Source: JBPCOB01 sp051000715 (GTDB lineage: Bacteria; Actinomycetota; Actinomycetes; JALYNC01). Taken from it: a stretch of DNA of 11,764 nucleotides. Shown in pieces: positions 1 through 6,225 of the stretch. Under the pieces are notes generated by a model. The model did no database searches, was not told where the DNA came from, and saw nothing but the letters and a program-made list of their open reading frames with translations. The stretch is taken from positions 1-11,764 of the forward strand of contig JBPCOB010000048.1 in NCBI GenBank assembly GCA_051000715.1. Direction: 5' to 3'. A program made the translations under genes and the position numbers. Position 1 is the first letter of the stretch. Every line of letters starts with the position of its first letter.

Positions 1-14
1 CGACAGGCCAGCGA

Positions 15-56
15 CTGGCCACCAGCGCCTCCCTCGGAGCCTCCCTCGCTGGCCAC
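15..56. repeat. Short nested direct repeats upstream of uvrA
   Basis: CTGGCCAC occurs at 15-22 and again at 49-56. Inside this pair GCCTCCCTCG occurs at 27-36 and 39-48, twelve bases apart, about one helical turn. The block ends 39 bases before the uvrA start, where a promoter or operator would be expected. I see no convincing -10 element and no TCGAAC-N4-GTTCGA LexA box in positions 1-95. The repeats could be an operator or chance in GC-rich DNA. The upstream gene is outside the window. Confidence 0.3.
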
Positions 57-95
57 GACCGGCACCGATGTCACGTCTGGGAGTGAGCCCGGCCC

Positions 96-2987
96 ATGGC
101 CGACCGTCTCGTCGTCCGCGGCGCGCGCGAGCACAACCTGCGCGACGTCTCGATCGACCTGCCTCGAGACGCGTTGATCGTCTTCACCGGGCTCTCCGGC
201 TCCGGCAAGTCCAGCCTGGCTTTCGACACGATCTTCGCCGAGGGCCAGCGACGCTACGTCGAGTCGCTCTCGGCGTACGCTCGGCAGTTCCTGGGCCAGT
301 TGGACAAGCCCGACGTCGACTTCATCGAGGGGCTGTCGCCGGCCGTCTCGATCGACCAGAAGTCCACCTCCCGCAACCCACGGTCGACCGTCGGGACGAT
401 CACCGAGGTCTACGACTACCTACGGCTGCTCTACGCCCGCGCCGGCGCGCCGCACTGTCCCCGGTGCGGCCGGCCGATCGCCCGCCAGACCCCGCAGCAG
501 ATCGTCGACCGGGTGCTCGAGCTCCCGGCGGGCTCCCGGTTCGCCGTGCTGGCGCCGGTCGTGCGCGGCCGCAAGGGCGAGTACGCAGAGCTGTTCCGGG
601 AGCTGCAGGGGAAGGGCTTCAGCCGGGCCCGCGTCGACGGCGCGACGGTCAGCCTGGCCGAGCCACCCGCGCTGAAGAAGTACGAGAAGCACACCATCGA
701 GGTGGTCGTCGACCGGCTGACGGTCAAGGACACCGCGCGGCGCCGGCTGACCGACTCGGTGGAGACCGCGCTCGGCATCGGCGGTGGCCTGGTCGTGCTC
801 GACTTCGTCGACCTGCCGGCCGACGACCCGAACCGCGAGCGAACGTTCTCCGAGCATCTCGCCTGCCTCTATGACGACCTGTCCTTCGACGAGCTGCAGC
901 CGCGCTCGTTCTCGTTCAACTCGCCGTACGGCGCCTGCCCGGAATGCTCGGGTCTCGGCACCCGGAAGGAGGTCGACCCGGAGCTGGTCGTCCCCGATCC
1001 GTCGCTGTCGGTGGCGGAGGGCGCGGTGGCGCCCTGGTCGAGCGGTCACTCGATGGAGTACTTCGGCCGGCTGCTGGAAGCGGTGGCTGACGCGGTCGGT
1101 TTCCGTCTCGACACTCCCTGGGAGCGGTTGTCAGCCCGGGCCCGCAAGGCGGTCCTGCACGGTCACGACACCCAGGTGCACGTCCGTTACCGCAACCGCT
1201 ACGGGCGCGAGCGCTCCTACTACACCTCTTTCGAAGGGGTGGTGCCGTTCCTCGAACGCCGGCACCGCGAGGCCGAGTCCGACGCAGGTCGGGAGCGATG
1301 GGAGGGCTACCTGCGCGACGTGCCCTGTCCGGCGTGCGGTGGCGCGCGGCTCAAGCCGGAGTCGCTGGCGGTGACCCTCGGAGGCCGGTCCATCGCCGAG
1401 GTCGCCCGGCTGCCGATCGGGGAGTGCGCCGGCTTCCTCGGCGAGCTGCGGCTGGGGGCGCGTGAGGCACGGATCGCGGAGCGGGTGCTCAAGGAGGTCA
1501 ACGCCCGGCTCGGCTTCCTGCTCGACGTCGGTCTCGACTACCTGTCCCTGGACCGGGCGGCGGCCACCCTGGCCGGTGGCGAGGCGCAGCGGATCCGGCT
1601 GGCCACCCAGATCGGCTCCGGCCTGGTTGGTGTGCTGTACGTGCTCGACGAGCCGTCGATCGGGCTGCACCAGCGGGACAACCGGCGGCTGATCGACACG
1701 CTGCTCCGCCTTCGCGACCTCGGCAACACCCTCATCGTGGTCGAGCACGACACCGACACCATCCGGCATGCGGACTGGGTGGTCGACATCGGCCCCGGGG
1801 CCGGCGAACACGGCGGCGAGGTCGTGGTCTCCGGACCGCTCGAGAAGCTGCTGGCCAGCGAGGTGTCCCTGACCGGGGCGTACCTGTCCGGCCGCCGCTC
1901 GATCCCGGTGCCCGACATCCGCCGCCGACCCTCGTCGCGGCTGCTCACCGTGCACGGCGCGCGTGAGCACAACCTGCGCGAGGTCACCGTCTCGTTCCCG
2001 TTGGGCTGCTTGGTGGCGGTGACCGGTGTGTCGGGCTCCGGCAAGTCGACCCTGGTCAACGACATCCTCTTCGCCGTCCTGGCGTCCCGGCTGAACGGCG
2101 CTCGCACCGTGCCGGGGCGGCACCGGCGGGTGACCGGGCTGGCCGATGTCGACAAGGTCGTCGGTGTCGACCAGAGCCCGATCGGCCGTACGCCGCGGAG
2201 CAACCCGGCCACCTACACCGGGGTGTTCGACCACATCCGCCGGCTGTTCGCCGAGACCACCGAGGCCAAGGTGCGCGGCTACCAGCCGGGCCGGTTCTCC
2301 TTCAACGTCAAGGGCGGTCGCTGCGAGGCCTGCTCCGGCGACGGCACCATCAAGATCGAGATGAACTTCCTACCCGACGTCTACGTCCCGTGCGAGGTCT
2401 GCTCCGGGGCGCGGTACAACCGCGAGACGCTCGAGGTCCACTTCAAGGGGAAGACGATCAGCGAGGTTCTCGACCTTTCCATCGAGGAGGCGCTGGCGTT
2501 CTTCGAGGCGGTGCCGGCGATCTCGCGGCACCTGCGGACGCTGAACGACGTCGGGCTGGGCTACGTGCGGCTGGGCCAGCCGGCGCCCACCCTGTCCGGC
2601 GGCGAGGCCCAGCGGGTCAAGCTGGCCGCCGAGCTTCAGAAGCGCTCGACCGGCCGGACCGTCTACGTCCTCGACGAGCCGACGACCGGGCTGCACTTCG
2701 AGGACATCCGAAAGCTGCTCGTCGTCCTCGGCCGGCTGGTCGACGCCGGCAACACGGTCATCGTGATCGAGCACAACCTTGACGTGATCAAGACGGCCGA
2801 CTGGGTGGTCGACATGGGGCCAGAGGGCGGCAGCGGAGGCGGCACGGTGGTGGCGGAGGGCCCCCCCGAGGCGGTCGCGACGGTGCTGGGAAGCCACACC
2901 GGTGTGTTCCTGCGCGACGTGCTGGCCCACCGGGTGGGCCGGCCGATCGCCGAGTCCTGCCCCGTGCTCGCCGAGGCCGGGCGGTGA
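96..2987 (+). CDS. uvrA: Excinuclease ABC subunit A (UvrA)
   Basis: UvrA is the dimeric ATPase that recognises bulky DNA lesions and loads UvrB in nucleotide excision repair, in the cytoplasm. The 963 residues match the usual length and contain both ABC modules. Walker A motifs are GLSGSGKSS (32-40) and GVSGSGKST (644-652). Signature motifs are AGGEAQ (493-498) and SGGEAQ (834-839). Walker B cores are LDEP at 517-520 and 859-862. The UvrB-binding region follows the first Walker A and carries a CPRC pair (121-124). The second zinc finger is intact (C743, C746, C766, C769). The first aligns with E. coli C253/C256/C277/C280 as C257/D260/C281/C284, so one cysteine is replaced by aspartate. The ATG at 96 is chosen because MADRLVVRGAREHNL is the standard N-terminus and GGGAG lies at 79-83. 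The earlier in-frame region has no better start. No SOS box is visible upstream within the window. Confidence 0.98.
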   Translation: MADRLVVRGAREHNLRDVSIDLPRDALIVFTGLSGSGKSSLAFDTIFAEGQRRYVESLSAYARQFLGQLDKPDVDFIEGLSPAVSIDQKSTSRNPRSTVGTITEVYDYLRLLYARAGAPHCPRCGRPIARQTPQQIVDRVLELPAGSRFAVLAPVVRGRKGEYAELFRELQGKGFSRARVDGATVSLAEPPALKKYEKHTIEVVVDRLTVKDTARRRLTDSVETALGIGGGLVVLDFVDLPADDPNRERTFSEHLACLYDDLSFDELQPRSFSFNSPYGACPECSGLGTRKEVDPELVVPDPSLSVAEGAVAPWSSGHSMEYFGRLLEAVADAVGFRLDTPWERLSARARKAVLHGHDTQVHVRYRNRYGRERSYYTSFEGVVPFLERRHREAESDAGRERWEGYLRDVPCPACGGARLKPESLAVTLGGRSIAEVARLPIGECAGFLGELRLGAREARIAERVLKEVNARLGFLLDVGLDYLSLDRAAATLAGGEAQRIRLATQIGSGLVGVLYVLDEPSIGLHQRDNRRLIDTLLRLRDLGNTLIVVEHDTDTIRHADWVVDIGPGAGEHGGEVVVSGPLEKLLASEVSLTGAYLSGRRSIPVPDIRRRPSSRLLTVHGAREHNLREVTVSFPLGCLVAVTGVSGSGKSTLVNDILFAVLASRLNGARTVPGRHRRVTGLADVDKVVGVDQSPIGRTPRSNPATYTGVFDHIRRLFAETTEAKVRGYQPGRFSFNVKGGRCEACSGDGTIKIEMNFLPDVYVPCEVCSGARYNRETLEVHFKGKTISEVLDLSIEEALAFFEAVPAISRHLRTLNDVGLGYVRLGQPAPTLSGGEAQRVKLAAELQKRSTGRTVYVLDEPTTGLHFEDIRKLLVVLGRLVDAGNTVIVIEHNLDVIKTADWVVDMGPEGGSGGGTVVAEGPPEAVATVLGSHTGVFLRDVLAHRVGRPIAESCPVLAEAGR

Positions 2988-2988
2988 A

Positions 2989-3016
2989 CAGCCGTGCACC
3001 GGCCGGCGTACGGCTG
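2989..3016 (+). terminator. Hairpin just after uvrA, probable terminator
   Basis: CAGCCGT (2989-2995) pairs perfectly with ACGGCTG (3010-3016). The stem can extend inward by a G-U and a C-G pair, then two more C-G pairs after one mismatch, closing on a GGCC loop. It begins one base after the uvrA stop codon. No T-tract follows, so it is not a classic intrinsic terminator, but U-less hairpins are common gene ends in actinobacteria. The promoter-like sequence directly downstream fits a transcription-unit boundary here. Confidence 0.5.
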
Positions 3017-3019
3017 GGC

Positions 3020-3046
3020 TGAACCAATTGCGGGGCACAACCGTTA
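3020..3046 (+). promoter_or_regulatory. ECF-sigma-like promoter of the DoxX-Rieske gene
   Basis: TGAACC at 3020-3025 is separated by exactly 16 bases from CGTTA at 3042-3046. This matches the general ECF sigma pattern (GGAAC/TGAACC, 16-17 bases, CGTT). From memory it is closest to the SigL-type consensus of Mycobacterium tuberculosis. A start site about 7-9 bases beyond the -10 would fall at or next to the ATG at 3055, giving a leaderless mRNA. This agrees with the poor Shine-Dalgarno sequence there. The pattern is seen directly; sigma assignment is inference. Confidence 0.45.
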
Positions 3047-3054
3047 GGCGCGGT

Positions 3055-4089
3055 ATGGGGAGCGCGGAGACCGCCGTGGATCAGCGGCCGACCGGCCGGG
3101 CCGCTCGGCCGGGCTGGGTGCTGCTGCCTCAGCGGATCTTCCTGGGCGCCACCTTCACCTTCGCCGGCCTGCAGAAGCTCGCCGACCCCAACTTCTTCGA
3201 CCCCAAGCTGCGGACCTCCTTCCAGGGCCAGCTGGCACTGTTCCGGGAGACCAGCCCGGTCCGGCCGCTGCTGGCGCCGGTGGCCGGCCACGCACTGCTG
3301 TTCGGCGTCCTCATCGCCATTGCCGAGGTGGCTGTCGGGCTCGGCACGCTGCTGGGGCTGTGGACCCGGCTCGCCGCGGCCGGCGGGGCGGCGCTCTCGC
3401 TGAGCTTCCTGCTCACCGTCAGCTGGAACACCCGGCCCTACTACTACGGGTCCGACATCGTCTTCCTGGCGGCCTGGCTGCCACTGATCTGGGTGGGGGC
3501 AGCAGGCGTGCTTTCGCTGGATGCCGCACTGGCCCGCCGCCGGCCGATGCCCGCGGGCCGGCCGGCGGCTACGACGGCCACCGGGGGGCTCGACCGGCGC
3601 GTGGTCGCCACCGGCCTCCTCGGAGCCGGGGTACTGGCGCTCGCCGGCGCCGACGCGGCCCTCGGCCGGCTGCTGGGCCGCGACCGGACCGGCCGGCGAC
3701 CGGCCGCGGTACCTCCCGCCGCGTCCTCGCCCACCCCGACGCCAGCCGGGTCGTCCCCGGTCTCGCCCAGCGAGCCGGCGGCCGGTACGGCGGTCGGCCG
3801 GGTGTCCGCCCTGTCCGTTGGCGGGGTCCTGGCGTTCACGGAGCCGGGCACGGGCACGCCGGCGTACGTCGTCCAGCCCGCGCGCGGCCGGTTCCTCGCG
3901 TTCTCGGCCATCTGCAGCCACGCCGGCTGCACCGTGCAGTACCGCAGCGGGCCACGCCAGTTCAGCTGCCCGTGCCACGGCTCGGTGTTCGACGGAGGGA
4001 CCGGTGCGGTGCAGGGCGGGCCGGCACCGACGGCCCTGCGGCGGATCCCGGTGCAGGTCGTCGGGACCGAGCTGCGGGTGACGTCCTAG
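3055..4089 (+). CDS. DoxX-like membrane protein fused to a Rieske [2Fe-2S] domain
   Basis: The 344-residue protein has two parts. The N-terminal half is DoxX-like, with four predicted helices near 22-42, 79-102, 106-124 and 134-152. It shows the family pattern R27, G31, F34, G38, K41 in helix 1 and E91 in helix 2. A basic loop with RRR at 161-163 ends in the twin arginine R181-R182, followed by a fifth hydrophobic segment (183-203). A Pro/Ser/Thr/Ala linker (about 216-247) leads to a Rieske domain (about 248-344). Cluster ligands are C287 and H289 in CSHAGC, and C305 and H308 in CPCHGS. C292 and C307 would form the disulfide seen in bc1/b6f-type, high-potential Rieske proteins. The domain probably sits outside the membrane and passes electrons between a quinol or thiol reaction and another carrier. 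DoxD/DoxX relatives take part in thiosulfate:quinone oxidation, but the substrate here is unknown. A longer reading frame from 2902 would overlap uvrA and is unlikely. Confidence 0.88.
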   Translation: MGSAETAVDQRPTGRAARPGWVLLPQRIFLGATFTFAGLQKLADPNFFDPKLRTSFQGQLALFRETSPVRPLLAPVAGHALLFGVLIAIAEVAVGLGTLLGLWTRLAAAGGAALSLSFLLTVSWNTRPYYYGSDIVFLAAWLPLIWVGAAGVLSLDAALARRRPMPAGRPAATTATGGLDRRVVATGLLGAGVLALAGADAALGRLLGRDRTGRRPAAVPPAASSPTPTPAGSSPVSPSEPAAGTAVGRVSALSVGGVLAFTEPGTGTPAYVVQPARGRFLAFSAICSHAGCTVQYRSGPRQFSCPCHGSVFDGGTGAVQGGPAPTALRRIPVQVVGTELRVTS

Positions 4090-4094
4090 CTCAG

Positions 4095-4112
4095 TCGCTC
4101 GAGCGTTCGAGC
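4095..4112. promoter_or_regulatory. Inverted repeat with partial SOS-box match upstream of uvrC
   Basis: GCTCGA (4097-4102) and TCGAGC (4107-4112) form a perfect six-base inverted repeat around GCGT, starting seven bases after the DoxX-Rieske stop. The overlapping 16-mer TCGCTCgagcGTTCGA (4095-4110) matches the actinobacterial LexA consensus TCGAAC-N4-GTTCGA at 10 of 12 positions, with the right half-site perfect. CGCTCGA recurs at 4116-4122. The site is about 100 bases before uvrC. It might be a weak LexA site, another operator, or a short terminator stem. No T-tract follows. Confidence 0.3.
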
Positions 4113-4197
4113 AGCCGCTCGATCAGCGCGCCCCGCGCCGGCTGACTGCGCTCGGAAGTCGACTCGGCAACGCCCGGTCCCGGCCGCAGCGCCGACA

Positions 4198-4203
4198 TAG
4201 GGT
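4198..4203 (+). promoter_or_regulatory. -10 element, probable leaderless promoter of uvrC
   Basis: TAGGGT fits the actinobacterial housekeeping -10 pattern TANNNT. Its last T is separated from the uvrC ATG (4210) by six bases, the spacing typical of leaderless transcripts in this phylum. No clear -35 hexamer is visible. The G-rich run 4204-4208 touches the start codon too closely to act as a normal Shine-Dalgarno sequence, which supports leaderless initiation. Confidence 0.5.
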
Positions 4204-4209
4204 GGGGGC

Positions 4210-6225
4210 ATGGCGAACCCGGCCAGCTACCGACCGTTGCCGGGTTCGATCCCGGACTCGCCGGGGGTCTACCGATTCCGGGACGAACGCGGCCGGGTCA
4301 TCTACGTCGGCAAGGCCAAGAGCCTGCGCAGCCGGCTGTCGTCGTACTTCCAGGACCTGCACAACCTCCACGTGCGCACGCAGTCGATGGTGTCAACTGC
4401 GGCGGCCGTGGACTGGACGGTGGTCAGCACGGAGGTCGAGGCGCTGCAGCTGGAGTACAGCTGGATCAAGGAGTACGACCCGCGGTTCAACGTGCGCTAT
4501 CGCGACGACAAGAGCTACCCGAGCCTTGCGGTCACCGTCTACGAGGACTATCCGCGGCTGCAGGTCATGCGCGGCCCCAAGAAGAAGGGGGTCCGCTACT
4601 TCGGCCCGTACGCCCACGCCTGGGCGATCCGGGAGACACTCTACCTGCTGTTGCGGGTCTTCCCGGCTCGGACGTGTTCTGCCGGGGTCTTCAAGCGGGC
4701 CGGCCAGGTCGGCCGGCCGTGCCTGCTGGGCTACATCGGCAAGTGTTCGGCTCCCTGCGTCGGCCGAGTGAGCGCGGCCGAGCACCGGGCCATCGTCGAT
4801 GACTTCTGCGACTTCATGTCCGGCTCCACCGGTACGTATCTCAAGCGCCTGGAGCGGGAGATGGCAGCCGCCGCGGCCGGCCAGGAGTACGAGCGGGCGG
4901 CCCGGCTGCGTGACGACATCGGCGCCCTGCGCCGGGCGGTCGAGAAGCAGGCGGTGGTGCTGCCGGATGGCACCGACGCGGACGTGGTCGCCTTCGCGGA
5001 GGACCCGCTGGAGGCCGCCGTCCAGGTCTTCTACGTGCGCGGCGGACGGGTCCGCGGTCAGCGAGGCTGGGTGGTGGACAAGGTCGAGGACCTGAGCACG
5101 GGGGAGCTGGTCGGCCAGTTCCTGGCCCAGGTTTACGGCGACCCCAACGGCGACGGGGCCGAGGCGGAGGTGCCGCGGTCGATCCTCGTGCCGGCGTTGC
5201 CGCCAGACGCCGAGGCGGTGACCCAGTGGCTGTGCGAGCGGCGCGGCCGCCCGGTCGAGCTGCGAGTGCCTCACCGCGGCGACAAGCGCGCCCTGTTGGA
5301 GACGGTGGAGCGCAACGCCAGGTCCTCCCTCGCCGTCCACAAGACGAAGCGGGCGAGCGACCTGACCGCCCGGTCCCGCGCGCTGGCCGAGATCCAGGAG
5401 GCTCTCGGCCTCGACCAGGCGCCGCTGCGGATCGAGTGCATGGACGTGTCACATCTGCAGGGGACCTCGAACGTGGCCAGCATGGTCGTGTTCGAGGACG
5501 GCCTGGCCCGCCGGTCGGAGTATCGCCGGTTCGCCATCCGGGGGGCCGAGGGCGCCGACGACGTCGCGGCCATTTACGAGGTCGTCTCCCGTCGGTTCCG
5601 CCGCTACCTGGAGGAGCGGGCCAGCACCGGTGAGCTGGCCCGGACGGACAGCCCGGACCCCGACACCGGTCGGCCGCGGCGGTTCGCCTACCCGCCGAAC
5701 CTCGTCGTCGTCGACGGTGGAGCGCCGCAGGTGGCGGCCGCCGCCGCCGCGCTGGCCGGGCTGGGGATCGACGACGTCGCTCTCTGCGGATTGGCCAAGC
5801 GGCTGGAGGAGGTCTGGCTGCCCGGGCAGGACGAGCCGGTCATCATGCCGCGCAACAGCGAGGGCCTCTACCTGTTGCAGCGCGTGCGCGACGAGGCGCA
5901 TCGCTTCGCCATCGCCTACCACCGGCAGAAGCGGTCCCGGGCGATGACGGTGAGCGCGCTGGACGGCGTACCGGGGTTGGGGGAGACCCGCCGCAAGGGG
6001 CTGCTCCGGCACTTCGGCTCCCTCAAGCGACTGCGGGCGGCGACCGTCGAGGAGGTGCTCGAGGTGCCCGGCATCGGCCGGCGCACCGCCGAGGCGGTGC
6101 TGGCCGCGCTCCAGGGCAACACTCCGGTGCCGGCCGTAGACGCCCTGACCGGCGAGATCAGGGGCGCCGACGCCGAGCTGGTGGTGACTCGCCCGCCGCC
6201 GCCGCAGATCGAGGCGGCCGGATGA
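4210..6225 (+). CDS. uvrC: Excinuclease ABC subunit C (UvrC)
   Basis: UvrC makes both incisions around a UvrB-bound lesion. The 671 residues hold the full domain series. The N-terminal GIY-YIG nuclease has GVY at 19-21, YVG at 32-34, R40 and E82, and cuts 3' of the damage. A cysteine cluster C156, C171, C179, C183 has the same last two spacings as E. coli C154/C166/C174/C178, the reported [4Fe-4S] site. The UVR helix pair (about 212-247) binds UvrB. The RNase H-like 5' nuclease has D412 (MDVSH), D450/D451, D502 (VVDGG) and H564 (DEAHRF). Two helix-hairpin-helix motifs cover about 583-635. It is some 60 residues longer than the E. coli protein, partly through a polar insert around 478-497 (ARTDSPDPDTGRPRRF), which I take to be a normal actinobacterial variation. 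Its TGA overlaps the rapZ ATG as ATGA, implying translational coupling. Confidence 0.98.
   Translation: MANPASYRPLPGSIPDSPGVYRFRDERGRVIYVGKAKSLRSRLSSYFQDLHNLHVRTQSMVSTAAAVDWTVVSTEVEALQLEYSWIKEYDPRFNVRYRDDKSYPSLAVTVYEDYPRLQVMRGPKKKGVRYFGPYAHAWAIRETLYLLLRVFPARTCSAGVFKRAGQVGRPCLLGYIGKCSAPCVGRVSAAEHRAIVDDFCDFMSGSTGTYLKRLEREMAAAAAGQEYERAARLRDDIGALRRAVEKQAVVLPDGTDADVVAFAEDPLEAAVQVFYVRGGRVRGQRGWVVDKVEDLSTGELVGQFLAQVYGDPNGDGAEAEVPRSILVPALPPDAEAVTQWLCERRGRPVELRVPHRGDKRALLETVERNARSSLAVHKTKRASDLTARSRALAEIQEALGLDQAPLRIECMDVSHLQGTSNVASMVVFEDGLARRSEYRRFAIRGAEGADDVAAIYEVVSRRFRRYLEERASTGELARTDSPDPDTGRPRRFAYPPNLVVVDGGAPQVAAAAAALAGLGIDDVALCGLAKRLEEVWLPGQDEPVIMPRNSEGLYLLQRVRDEAHRFAIAYHRQKRSRAMTVSALDGVPGLGETRRKGLLRHFGSLKRLRAATVEEVLEVPGIGRRTAEAVLAALQGNTPVPAVDALTGEIRGADAELVVTRPPPPQIEAAG

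Noticed and set aside
1..95. LexA/SOS box upstream of uvrA
   Set aside because: UvrA is SOS-controlled in some actinobacteria, but no TCGAAC-N4-GTTCGA or close variant is present in the 95 bases available.
839..850. GAACGTTC palindrome as a DNA-damage operator
   Set aside because: It lies inside uvrA coding sequence and lacks the four-base spacer of a LexA box.
68..874. Plus-strand frame of 268 codons overlapping the uvrA start
   Set aside because: It is out of frame with uvrA, is Arg/Pro/Ala-rich without motifs, and uvrA is certain across the same bases.
2861..2867. Run of seven C in uvrA as a possible frameshift or slippage site
   Set aside because: The frame continues after it into the conserved UvrA C-terminus (SHTGVFLRDVL), so the reading is intact and there is no sign of programmed slippage.
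2902..3054. Upstream extension of the DoxX-Rieske protein to GTG 2902
   Set aside because: It would overlap uvrA by 86 bases, adds a Cys/Pro-rich stretch with no family match, and would run through the hairpin and promoter-like elements. ATG 3055 puts the first helix at the usual distance.
3583..3588. Run of six G between the DoxX and Rieske halves as a sequencing artefact creating a false fusion
   Set aside because: As read, both halves share one frame and the twin-arginine helix directly follows the run in that frame. A one-base change would destroy the Rieske half, so the fusion reading is the consistent one.
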